Origin: UMGS1387 sp045577475
GTDB lineage: Bacteria; Bacillota; Clostridia; Oscillospirales; CAG-382
Reading direction: 5' to 3'
Length of the DNA: 28,957 nucleotides
Assembly: GCA_045577475.1 (NCBI GenBank)
Contig: JAZNIM010000238.1
Location: 1 to 28,957, forward strand
A program made the position numbers and the translations under genes. Positions 8,759-15,655 of the stretch are shown here, one piece after another (the first letter of the stretch is position 1; each line of letters begins with the position of its first letter). The notes beneath the pieces were generated by a model, which saw only the letters and a program-made list of their open reading frames with translations, did no database searches and was not told the DNA's origin.

Positions 8759-9418
8759 TCACATAAGCTGTTGTTCATTAATAATAAGCTTGAATTTTAA
8801 TCCGAGATGTTCAGCAGCCTTGCGGCACATAATCATGCGCTGTAAGAATATCTCAAAATAATCCATTACGCTGCTTACATGTACATCAATATCCAGTTTT
8901 AACTTGATAATGGTCTTGTCCTCATTGATTCTTAAAAGTGATTTTTTTACTGAATAGTTAACTCTGTCATGAATATCAAAGCTTTTAAAATCGGTATTTC
9001 TTACTCTGCTGTATCTTACGTCACTTTTGTCAGCTAAAATCAGTGCAGCAGCAATAGGATTTACGGCGACACCCGTTCCTTCATCATGGTTTCCGATGGC
9101 AGTAGTGACGGTAGCTATATCCTCAGCGGGAAATCCAAGATCTGAAAGGATTTTAAACGCCATAACAGCACCGCTTTGCGAGTGCTCACTTCTGTTCACT
9201 AGGTTTCCGATATCGTGGATATAACCTGCAATTTTTACAAGCTCTATATCGTGCTCCGAAAAACCGAGTGTTTCAAGAATGTACGCAGCATCGGTTGCAA
9301 CCTTGGTTACATGTGCAAAGCTGTGCTCGGTAAAGCCTAGAGCTTTAAGGGATTCGTCAGCTTTTGATATATACGTATTTATCATTTCGTTTTTTGTAAT
9401 TTCATTAAAAGTATACAA
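8759..9418 (-). CDS. HD-domain phosphohydrolase
   Basis: About 219 residues. A TTG at 9418 is taken as the start because a GAGGTGG site lies 5 bases before it. The in-frame GTG at 9427 falls inside that ribosome site, so it is less likely. Metal ligands of an HD domain are visible: HSFAHV near residue 33, the IHDIGN motif near 68, GNHDEG near 108, and ILADKSDVR. Such proteins hydrolyse phosphate esters such as nucleotides or cyclic dinucleotides; the substrate is not predictable here. There is no signal peptide. It is the first gene of the HD-AraC-hydrolase unit and may be only a passenger there. Confidence 0.85.
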   Translation of the reverse strand: MYTFNEITKNEMINTYISKADESLKALGFTEHSFAHVTKVATDAAYILETLGFSEHDIELVKIAGYIHDIGNLVNRSEHSQSGAVMAFKILSDLGFPAEDIATVTTAIGNHDEGTGVAVNPIAAALILADKSDVRYSRVRNTDFKSFDIHDRVNYSVKKSLLRINEDKTIIKLKLDIDVHVSSVMDYFEIFLQRMIMCRKAAEHLGLKFKLIINEQQLM

Positions 9419-9449
9419 AGAATCCACCTCACTCTTAATTTATGATTTT

Positions 9450-9477
9450 ATTATACCAAAAAAGACAGCAAATTCAA
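9450..9477 (-). promoter_or_regulatory. Promoter of the HD-AraC unit
   Basis: Reading minus: TTGAAT (9477-9472), a 16-bp spacer and TATAAT (9455-9450), with TGG before the -10 giving an extended TGnTATAAT element. It lies about 30 bp upstream of the HD gene and diverges from the dCMP deaminase promoter. Confidence 0.75.
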
Positions 9478-9544
9478 CACTTTTCATTTTAATTTTTTAT
9501 TTTTAAATAATGTATTAAAATTCATAAAATGATACCAAAATTCC

Positions 9545-9573
9545 TTGACGAAACTTGCGTTTTAATATATAAT
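9545..9573 (+). promoter_or_regulatory. Promoter of the dCMP deaminase-ywlE-rimI-tsaD run
   Basis: TTGACG (9545-9550), a 17-bp spacer and TATAAT (9568-9573), 42 bp before the ATG at 9616. A GGGAGG ribosome site is at 9603-9608. Confidence 0.85.
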
Positions 9574-9615
9574 AAGTAATTAGTAGAATTTTAGTCTTTT
9601 CCGGGAGGTTTTGTT

Positions 9616-10104
9616 ATGGATCGAATCAGCAAAGAGAACTATTACCTTGATATCGCACAAACTGTTGCATCCAGAAGTACTTGCTTTAGAAAAAAATACG
9701 GAGCCATCATTGTTGGCAACGACATAATCATTTCCACTGGATATAACGGTGCTCCCAGAGGCAGAAAGAATTGCTGTGACCTTGGGTATTGTATGCGTGA
9801 GTCGTTAAACATTCCGAGAGGCGAAAGATACGAAATGTGTCGCAGCCTTCACGCTGAACAAAACGCTATTATCGCTGCATCCCCCGAAAGAATGAAGGGC
9901 TCTGTGCTTTATCTTGCCTGCATTGATTCTAAATCAGGCGAGCTTCTCGGCGGAACTTGCTGCTGTCAAATGTGTAAAAGAGTTGTTATTAACGCAGGTA
10001 TTTCAAAGGTTATTGTCCGTGATACAGCGGAAGAATATACAGTTTTTGAGGTAAACGACTGGATTGATAACGATGACAGTCTGTCGGGACAGTTTGGCTA
10101 TTAG
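9616..10104 (+). CDS. comEB: dCMP deaminase (ComEB type)
   Basis: 162 residues. Deoxycytidylate deaminases convert dCMP to dUMP for dTMP synthesis. The zinc site is visible: LHAEQNAII near residue 75-83 (His ligand and catalytic Glu) and CCCQMC near 115-120 (two Cys ligands). The residue before the first ligand Cys is Cys rather than the usual Pro. The opening motif ASRSTCFRKKYGAIIV...GYNGAPRG is characteristic of ComEB/dCMP deaminases rather than free-cytidine deaminases. It is the first gene after a strong promoter and is followed one base later by the arginine phosphatase. Confidence 0.93.
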   Translation: MDRISKENYYLDIAQTVASRSTCFRKKYGAIIVGNDIIISTGYNGAPRGRKNCCDLGYCMRESLNIPRGERYEMCRSLHAEQNAIIAASPERMKGSVLYLACIDSKSGELLGGTCCCQMCKRVVINAGISKVIVRDTAEEYTVFEVNDWIDNDDSLSGQFGY

Positions 10105-10105
10105 C

Positions 10106-10546
10106 ATGAAAAAGGTATTGTTTGTGTGTACAGGAAACACCTGCAGAAGTCCCATGGCTCAGGCATTGTTCAATAAAATTTGTGAAACAGAAGGACTCGA
10201 TTTTATAGCCGACTCTTGCGGTATTTATGCCGATGGTTTTTCTCCTGTAAGCGATAATGCCAAACTGGCTTTGAAAAATGTCGGTATTGAGTTTAATCAC
10301 ATTTCACAACCCCTCAGCAACAAAATGGCAAGTGAAGCTGATTACATTTTTGGAATAACCGACAGCCATGCACGCACATTAATGGACATATTTCCTGAGT
10401 GTTCAGAAAAAATATATCGTTTTCCGCTTGATATAAGCGATCCATACGGTGCTAATCTTGATGTTTACGAAAATTGTTTAAAAGAAATTGAAGCCGGCGT
10501 CAGGCATATTATAACCAAGCTTTCGGAGAACAAAGATGATAAATAA
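10106..10546 (+). CDS. ywlE: Low-molecular-weight phosphatase, probable protein-arginine phosphatase YwlE
   Basis: 146 residues from the ATG at 10106, directly after the dCMP deaminase stop; an in-frame start inside that gene is rejected. The N-terminal P-loop is CTGNTCRSPMAQ with nucleophile Cys and catalytic Arg. The Thr in CTGNTCR, where tyrosine-specific members have Ile, is the residue known to give Bacillus YwlE selectivity for phosphoarginine. The general-acid segment DISDPYG lies near the C-terminus. The partner arginine kinase McsB is not in the window. The end overlaps rimI by 11 bp, implying translational coupling. Confidence 0.85.
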   Translation: MKKVLFVCTGNTCRSPMAQALFNKICETEGLDFIADSCGIYADGFSPVSDNAKLALKNVGIEFNHISQPLSNKMASEADYIFGITDSHARTLMDIFPECSEKIYRFPLDISDPYGANLDVYENCLKEIEAGVRHIITKLSENKDDK

Positions 10547-11000
10547 TGTTATCATACGACAATATAAGCAAGAGGATTTTCAAGCGATAGCAGATATTGA
10601 AAAAGAGTGTTTTTCTTTACCCTGGTCCGTTATAGCTATTGAAGAATTCGCCGAATGTGAGTTTTCCCATATTTTTGTTGCCGAGTTTGGTGGAAAAGTT
10701 GTAGGATACCTGACATTCACGAGCATTTTTGATGAGCTACAAATTGCTAATATTGCGGTTTCCGAAAAGTATCGAAGATTACACTTAGCAACACAGCTTA
10801 TTGAAATGCTCATAAATTACGGTGTAGAAAAACTTATCAGTGTTATAACTCTTGAAGTAAGGATTTCAAACTCAGCCGCAATTAATTTCTACAGTAAAAT
10901 GGGATTTGTAGCTGTTGGTGAACGAAAAGGATATTACAGTCATCCACGAGAGGATGCCCTCCTGATGAACTATGAATATACGGTCCGAAAGGAAATATAA
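10536..11000 (+). CDS. rimI: [Ribosomal protein S18]-alanine N-acetyltransferase RimI-like
   Basis: 154 residues with a GNAT fold: opening IIRQYKQEDFQAIADIEKECFSLPWS, typical of RimI, core strand LQIANIAVSEKYRR, and LEVRISNSAAINFYSKMGFVAVGERKGYY with the usual catalytic-region Glu and Tyr. RimI acetylates the N-terminal Ala of S18 and travels with t6A genes in Firmicutes. The acetyl-CoA loop, normally R/QxxGxG/A, reads RRLHLA here, so the first glycine is replaced by His; activity may be altered. It starts inside ywlE and ends 3 bp before tsaD. tsaB and tsaE, often beside it, are absent. Confidence 0.85.
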   Translation: MINNVIIRQYKQEDFQAIADIEKECFSLPWSVIAIEEFAECEFSHIFVAEFGGKVVGYLTFTSIFDELQIANIAVSEKYRRLHLATQLIEMLINYGVEKLISVITLEVRISNSAAINFYSKMGFVAVGERKGYYSHPREDALLMNYEYTVRKEI

Positions 11001-11003
11001 TAT

Positions 11004-12044
11004 ATGAAAATTCTTGCATTTGAGTCTTCCTGTGACGAAACTGCTGTTGCGGTTGTTGAGGACGGAAGGCGGATTTTAGCAAATAAAATAGCATCTCAGA
11101 TTGAGATTCATGCACTTTACGGCGGGGTTGTTCCTGAAATTGCTTCAAGAGCACATACCGAAGCGATTTCTCGACTTACACAAGAGGCTCTTGATGAGGC
11201 GGGAATAACTCTTGAGGATGTTGATGCAATTGCGGTTACAAATTGTCCCGGTCTTATCGGTGCACTGCTGGTAGGCGTAAATTTTGCAAAATCATTAGCT
11301 TATAAACTTAACGTGCCGCTTATTCCCGTACATCATATTAGAGGTCACATTGCTGCTAATTACACATACTTTGATGGAAGTGACGGCAAAGAGCTTCTTG
11401 AGCCTCCCTTCTGTGCATTGGTTATTTCAGGCGGTCATACCTCACTTATCAATGTAGACAGCTATTGCGATTTTAAAATACTGGGTCAGACAAGAGATGA
11501 TGCTGCAGGTGAAGCGTTTGACAAAATTGCAAGGCTTCTCGGTCTGTGTTATCCGGGAGGAGCAAAGATGGACAAGCTTGCATACGATGGAAACAGCGAT
11601 TATATCGATTTTCCGCAGGCATCCGTAAAAGACAATCCCTATGATTTTTCATTTTCGGGATTAAAAACCGCAGGTATCAATCATCTGCATATGTTAAGAC
11701 AAAACGGCACAGTCTTTAAGGAAGCTGACGTTGCGGCATCCTTTACAAAAGCGGTTGTTAAAGCTATAGTAAAGCGAATTGAAATGCTGTTCAACGATAA
11801 GGATGAATTTGCTTCTCGTAAATTGGTTCTTGCAGGCGGAGTAAGTGCAAACAGCCATATAAGAGCAGCACTGGATAAGCTTTCAAAAAAGTATGGCGTA
11901 AGGCTATATGTTCCTCCCCTCTCACTGTGCGGTGATAATGCGGTGATGATAGGTTCTCAAGCCTATTATGAGTATAAATATGCTAATAAAACCGCTTCAG
12001 AAAATCTAAATGCTTATGCAACAATGAGTGTTGATGCAGTATAA
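11004..12044 (+). CDS. tsaD: tRNA N6-threonylcarbamoyladenosine (t6A) transferase subunit TsaD
   Basis: 346 residues, full length. TsaD is the ASKHA-fold catalytic subunit that moves threonylcarbamoyl onto A37 of ANN-decoding tRNAs, working with TsaB and TsaE. Motifs: ILAFESSCDETAVAVV at the start, YGGVVPEIASRAH, the iron-binding VHHIRGH near 111-117, ALVISGGHTSL, DDAAGEAFDKIARLLGLCYPGG, FSFSGLKTA and VLAGGVSANSHIR, with a final CGDNAVMIG. All expected metal and nucleotide motifs are intact. It ends a four-gene run beginning with dCMP deaminase. Its TsaB and TsaE partners must be encoded elsewhere. Confidence 0.97.
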   Translation: MKILAFESSCDETAVAVVEDGRRILANKIASQIEIHALYGGVVPEIASRAHTEAISRLTQEALDEAGITLEDVDAIAVTNCPGLIGALLVGVNFAKSLAYKLNVPLIPVHHIRGHIAANYTYFDGSDGKELLEPPFCALVISGGHTSLINVDSYCDFKILGQTRDDAAGEAFDKIARLLGLCYPGGAKMDKLAYDGNSDYIDFPQASVKDNPYDFSFSGLKTAGINHLHMLRQNGTVFKEADVAASFTKAVVKAIVKRIEMLFNDKDEFASRKLVLAGGVSANSHIRAALDKLSKKYGVRLYVPPLSLCGDNAVMIGSQAYYEYKYANKTASENLNAYATMSVDAV

Positions 12045-12102
12045 AATGAATATATTTTCATTAACATAATTATCCATTTCTTCTGCAAGTGACAGCAAAA
12101 AA

Positions 12103-12197
12103 TGTGGATAATTCTGTGGAAAACCACATTAAATCACGACTCTACGATGTTTGTTCGCACCAAATTAATTGTGCATTGTGGAAAACACTGTGGAAAA
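12103..12197. promoter_or_regulatory. Cluster of four DnaA-box-like 9-mers between tsaD and rex
   Basis: Four copies of TGTGGAWAA occur in 95 bp: 12103-12111 (TGTGGATAA, the exact complement of the DnaA box TTATCCACA), and 12115-12123, 12177-12185 and 12189-12197 (all TGTGGAAAA, a one-base variant). All point the same way, in pairs 12 bp apart. The second box is also half of a perfect palindrome, TGTGG-AAAA-CCACA, at 12115-12128. The last pair overlaps the likely rex promoter. The rest of the 199-bp gap shows no gene. The match to the first box is seen in sequence; DnaA binding is inference. Confidence 0.6.
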
Positions 12198-12207
12198 TGT
12201 GTATAAT
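12179..12207 (+). promoter_or_regulatory. Candidate rex promoter
   Basis: TATAAT (12202-12207) lies 37 bp before the rex ATG at 12244. The -35 is weak (TGGAAA at 12179-12184, 17-bp spacer) and falls inside the DnaA-box-like sites. No clear Rex operator (TTGT-type palindrome) was seen, so autoregulation is not evident. Confidence 0.45.
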
Positions 12208-12243
12208 TATGTAAACTTAAATGATGGGATATTGGGTGAAATA

Positions 12244-12909
12244 ATGAATACAAATAACAGTAATGAGAAAAAAATTTCTACGGCAGTAATTAGAAGACTT
12301 CCGAGATATTTCAGATATCTCAGAGAGCTTATCAGAAACGACATTATGAGGATTTCTTCAAGAGAGCTTTCAGAAAAAATGAATATTACGGCTAGCCAGA
12401 TACGCCAGGACTTAAATAATTTCGGCGGCTTCGGTCAGCAAGGATACGGCTATAATGTAAAATCATTATATAGTGAAATATCTCACATTCTCGGTGTTGA
12501 CAGTGGAATTACATGTATAATTGTGGGCGTCGGTAACATCGGTAAGGCTCTTGTAAACAACCCTCTTTTTGAAAAAAGAGGCATAAAAATAACGGGTCTG
12601 TTTGATGCAGACCCGAATGTGATTGGAACTCAGTATAATGAGTTAGTTGTAAGTGACGTCAAAGATATGGACAGCTTTTGTAAAAGCAATCCTGTTGACA
12701 TTGCTGTTATTGCAATTCCAAAGGCGTATGCGAATGAAACCGTAGAAAAGCTGGCAAATGCGGGAATTAAAGGCTTCTGGAATTTTTCAAATGCCGAAAT
12801 CGAGATACCCGAAGGCAAAAGAATTTTCGTAGAAAACGTTCATCTCGGTGACTCGTTAATGGCGTTGTGCTACGATATTTGCTGTGAAAAATCAAATAAC
12901 AATCAATAG
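12244..12909 (+). CDS. rex: Redox-sensing transcriptional repressor Rex
   Basis: 221 residues from the ATG at 12244; the upstream in-frame ATG at 12169 lies in the DnaA-box region and is rejected because family members begin near ISTAVIRRLPRYFRYL. Rex senses the NADH/NAD+ ratio and represses fermentation and respiration genes when NADH is low. The N-terminal winged helix shows ISSRELSEKMNITASQIRQDL followed by the conserved NFGGFGQQGYGY. The Rossmann domain has GVGNIGKAL, with FDADP after it and NFSNAEI later. The C-terminal helix is the domain-swapped one. The stop overlaps the convergent DUF6062 gene by 7 bp. Confidence 0.96.
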   Translation: MNTNNSNEKKISTAVIRRLPRYFRYLRELIRNDIMRISSRELSEKMNITASQIRQDLNNFGGFGQQGYGYNVKSLYSEISHILGVDSGITCIIVGVGNIGKALVNNPLFEKRGIKITGLFDADPNVIGTQYNELVVSDVKDMDSFCKSNPVDIAVIAIPKAYANETVEKLANAGIKGFWNFSNAEIEIPEGKRIFVENVHLGDSLMALCYDICCEKSNNNQ

Positions 12910-13592
12910 TCGCTTTGTAAAAACTTAATAGTTCGCTCCACAGAGTCCTTGGAATTTCCCCATGGCTCGGCATCGTATCTGTAATCAAATTTTTTACAGA
13001 ACCAGGATACATCATCCCTTAATGATTTTATGTAGCTTGACTGAATATCCGAGATCTGCTCGGCAAATGCCGAAAAGGACTTTTTATCAAGCTTTAACTT
13101 GGCGTATTCGAGAAAAGCACTTGCGTGTTCAAGGCAAAAATACGGCTGTTTAGACATTTTTTCCTTAAACTCATTACCGTTTTGCCACAGAATTATGGAA
13201 CACAACATCATTTTTTCAAATTTCTCAGCTGTCTTTTCACATATGTAGCAGCTATTTCTTATTGATTCCATGTTTTCATAAGCTTTTTTTGTGTTGTCCT
13301 TGCCAAGAAGCGAGTCTTTCCAAATTACGGTTTTTCCCATAACCTCGTCAAGATGACTTTCAAGCATAAGTGCAAGGCTGAGGCGGTTGTTCATCTCAAA
13401 CATCTTGTTGAAATGCTTTCTGCAAAATCCCAATTTATTTGTTTTGATTCTTATATCCGGCTCCATCATCGAAGCACCCATAATAAGCTCACGTTCGGTG
13501 TCTTCAAGCTTCTTTTTTAATCTGCAAAACGGACAACCGTCGCTTTCGTCAAATGCCTCGTTAACAGGTATGGTATAAATTTTTTCTTCCAA
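12903..13592 (-). CDS. DUF6062 family protein with four Cys/His pairs
   Basis: 229 residues starting at TTG 13592, chosen because AGGAAGG lies 8 bases upstream and family members, as I recall them, begin with EKIYTIPVNEAF. Four possible metal-ligand pairs are seen: CPFC near residue 20, CRKH near 60, CYIC near 120 and CLEH near 160. The rest is helical and charged. No membrane segment or signal. The function of DUF6062 is unknown; the ligand pattern suggests two zinc sites or an iron-sulfur centre. It is convergent with rex (7-bp overlap) and divergent from the ogg gene. Confidence 0.7.
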   Translation of the reverse strand: MEEKIYTIPVNEAFDESDGCPFCRLKKKLEDTERELIMGASMMEPDIRIKTNKLGFCRKHFNKMFEMNNRLSLALMLESHLDEVMGKTVIWKDSLLGKDNTKKAYENMESIRNSCYICEKTAEKFEKMMLCSIILWQNGNEFKEKMSKQPYFCLEHASAFLEYAKLKLDKKSFSAFAEQISDIQSSYIKSLRDDVSWFCKKFDYRYDAEPWGNSKDSVERTIKFLQSDY

Positions 13593-13615
13593 TTTTTGCA
13601 CCTTCCTTTTAAGAT

Positions 13616-13644
13616 ATGCTACCACGTTTTAACATTAATTTCAA
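13616..13644 (-). promoter_or_regulatory. Candidate promoter of the DUF6062 gene
   Basis: Reading minus: TTGAAA (13644-13639), a 17-bp spacer and TAGCAT (13621-13616) with an extended TGG before it. It lies 24 bp before the TTG start. Confidence 0.45.
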
Positions 13645-13679
13645 CTATTACTTGTAAATATTATAATTACGGAGAAATC

Positions 13680-14519
13680 ATGACAGGCTCTACATATACA
13701 ATTCAAAAGCCAAATAATTTTGACATAACTCAGATTTTCGATTGCGGACAATGCTTCAGATTCAATAAGCATCCGCAAAAGGATAATACATATTGCGGCG
13801 TTGCTTTTTCAAGATATCTTGAAGTGACACAGAGTGAAAATACACTGACGTTTAATACATCAGAAACGGAATTTAATGAAATCTGGTCGCCTTTCTTTGA
13901 TTTAGATACAGATTACGGCTCAATTTTGTCCGGTTTTTCTGATGATGAGATTCTTTCTAAGGCAGCAGCTTATTCTTCGGGAATACGCATACTTCGTCAG
14001 CAACCATGGGAAGCGCTATGCTCGTTTATAATCAGTCAAAACAACAATATACCGAGAATTAAGGGCATTATTGAAAATATGTCTGTAAAGTACGGCGAAA
14101 TGATACATTGTGATGACGGAGAAATCCGTTACTCCTTCCCTACCGCTGAGGCTTTATATAATGCAGGTGAGGAAAAAATCTTTGAACTCAAGACAGGCTT
14201 CAGAGCTAAATACATTTTTGATTGCGCAAAAAAAGTGTTTTTGAACGAGATAAATCTTGATAGTATTTTCGAGATGTCCTTACAAGAAAGCCTTGACGTT
14301 TTGCAAACCGTAAAAGGCGTTGGACCAAAGGTTGCAGCGTGTACATTGCTATTCGGATTTGCAAAGCACGATGCCTTTCCCATTGATGTGTGGGTCAAAA
14401 GAATTTTGAGCAAATACTATTCAGATAAAGCATCGGTACATTTCTCTTCAAAATACGCCGGCATTGCCCAGCAGTATTTGTTTTACTACGAGCGATGCTT
14501 AAACAATGTTTATCTGTAA
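13680..14519 (+). CDS. ogg: 8-oxoguanine DNA glycosylase/AP lyase (OGG1/AlkA family)
   Basis: 279 residues from the ATG at 13680, which has GGAG 5 bases upstream; the longer frame to 13596 lacks a site and runs into the divergent gene. The N-terminal OGG_N-like domain includes FDCGQCFRFNK. The helix-hairpin-helix GPD region reads LQTVKGVGPKVAACTLLFGF, with the Lys matching catalytic Lys249 of human OGG1, followed by AFPIDVWVKRIL with the catalytic Asp. The middle has QQPWEALCSFIISQNNNI, typical of the family. It removes 8-oxoguanine and nicks the abasic site. Confidence 0.92.
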   Translation: MTGSTYTIQKPNNFDITQIFDCGQCFRFNKHPQKDNTYCGVAFSRYLEVTQSENTLTFNTSETEFNEIWSPFFDLDTDYGSILSGFSDDEILSKAAAYSSGIRILRQQPWEALCSFIISQNNNIPRIKGIIENMSVKYGEMIHCDDGEIRYSFPTAEALYNAGEEKIFELKTGFRAKYIFDCAKKVFLNEINLDSIFEMSLQESLDVLQTVKGVGPKVAACTLLFGFAKHDAFPIDVWVKRILSKYYSDKASVHFSSKYAGIAQQYLFYYERCLNNVYL

Positions 14520-14540
14520 TTTAACGGAGGAAGCTTATTG

Positions 14541-15167
14541 ATGGACTCAACTGCTAAAACAAGGGTTGCTTACCGTTGTCCCTATTGCGGTGCTGTAATC
14601 ACCTTTGATGTTACAAAAGAACGCCTGAAAAACAGGTTTAGCTTAACCTGTATACAGTGTCATAAATCACAAATGGAAATTTCAATGCTTCCGGGTGAGG
14701 TTATCAGTCTTACTGTTCCCTGTCTTATGTGCCCTCATTCTCACCCTTTCAAAATATCTTCTGAAATGTTTTTCAGTAAGGATATTTACACATTTCCCTG
14801 CTCATTTTCGGGTCTTGATATTTGTTTTATCGGACAGGATGAGGAGCTTGTTGATGACGAAATAGATGCAAGCGGAGCATTGATTCGTGCAATGCTTGAG
14901 GAAACCAAAGAGGAAGACCTGAATGCCTCCGATGCCAACGTTATGGTTGCAGACACGGCAGTTATGAGAGAGGTTTTATTTGCAATCGGTGAGCTTGACA
15001 ACAACAAGCAAATCAAATGCAAGTGCGGCAGCAAGTCCGTTAAGGTGCTTCTTGACTATGATAAAGCAATAATTGTTTGTAAAGTCTGCAACAATAAAAA
15101 AGAAATAGCTGCCCGCACAAGATTTGATGCAAACGCAGCTATTGATCTTGAAAAGATAGAATTTTAA
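14541..15167 (+). CDS. Multi-zinc-ribbon protein of unknown function
   Basis: 208 residues; GGAGG at 14526-14530 could serve either the ATG at 14541 or the TTG at 14538. Cysteine pairs suggest three metal sites: CPYC with CIQC (about 13-40), CLMC with a following HSH and later Cys (about 60-90), and a C-terminal CKC...CKVC (about 160-185). An acidic helical stretch rich in Asp and Glu (about 100-145) links them. No catalytic domain or membrane segment is visible and I do not recognise the family. It follows the ogg gene by about 20 bp and is probably co-transcribed. Confidence 0.7.
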   Translation: MDSTAKTRVAYRCPYCGAVITFDVTKERLKNRFSLTCIQCHKSQMEISMLPGEVISLTVPCLMCPHSHPFKISSEMFFSKDIYTFPCSFSGLDICFIGQDEELVDDEIDASGALIRAMLEETKEEDLNASDANVMVADTAVMREVLFAIGELDNNKQIKCKCGSKSVKVLLDYDKAIIVCKVCNNKKEIAARTRFDANAAIDLEKIEF

Positions 15168-15168
15168 T

Positions 15169-15630
15169 TTAAATCAGTTGTAAAATAAAGCAGATTATAC
15201 CGTAAATCGCACTTGCCACCGTTCCGTACAGAATGACAGGTCCTGCTATTGTAAACATTTTTGCACCGACCCCGAGTATATATCCTTCCGAGGTGCTGTC
15301 TATTGATACTGAGCTCATGGCATTTGCAAAGCCTGTAATCGGAACAAGTGTCCCCGCTCCTGCATATTTTGCAATTTTATGATATAATCCCGTAACGGTT
15401 AACAGACACGACAGAACGATTAAAAAACATGGGACAAGCAGTTTAATGTTATCTTCTCTTATTCCTAACATTTTCCCCGCATCTGCTGTCAGTTCACCGA
15501 TTATACAAATTATACCGCCTATTATAAAGGCTACAACACAATCCTTGAAAAGATTTGAGTCAGGTGCTTTCTTTTCAGCATATTTTCTGAACTTTTCTTT
15601 ATCTTTTTCACTGTAATTACGTTTATCCAT
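15169..15630 (-). CDS. spoVAC: Stage V sporulation protein AC (SpoVAC/SpoVA family)
   Basis: 153 residues, usual SpoVAC length. SpoVAC is an inner-spore-membrane protein of the SpoVA channel that loads and releases Ca-dipicolinate; it also behaves as a mechanosensitive channel in Bacillus. After a charged N-terminus, three or four membrane segments are seen (about 29-47, 63-83, and two near the C-terminus), with the family block AGAGTLVPITGFANAM followed by SEGYILGVGAKMFTIAGPVILYG. The similar SpoVAE(b) is the main alternative. The usual neighbour spoVAD is not here: the gene stands alone between convergent and divergent plus-strand genes. It suggests a spore former or a recent descendant of one. 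Confidence 0.87.
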   Translation of the reverse strand: MDKRNYSEKDKEKFRKYAEKKAPDSNLFKDCVVAFIIGGIICIIGELTADAGKMLGIREDNIKLLVPCFLIVLSCLLTVTGLYHKIAKYAGAGTLVPITGFANAMSSVSIDSTSEGYILGVGAKMFTIAGPVILYGTVASAIYGIICFILQLI

Positions 15631-15655
15631 AAATAATCCCCTCTGGAGTGATAAT

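Noticed and set aside
12045..12062. AATGAA/TTCATT hairpin after tsaD as a terminator
   Set aside because: Six weak pairs and no T tract; not convincing.
12045..12243. Could the DnaA-box region be oriC?
   Set aside because: No dnaA, dnaN, rpmH or gidA/B nearby, and no clear unwinding region. parB in the window is 5 kb away and lacks parA.
13639..13667. Plus-strand promoter just before the ogg gene (TATAAT at 13662)
   Set aside because: The -35 is poor and transcription would begin at or after the ribosome site.
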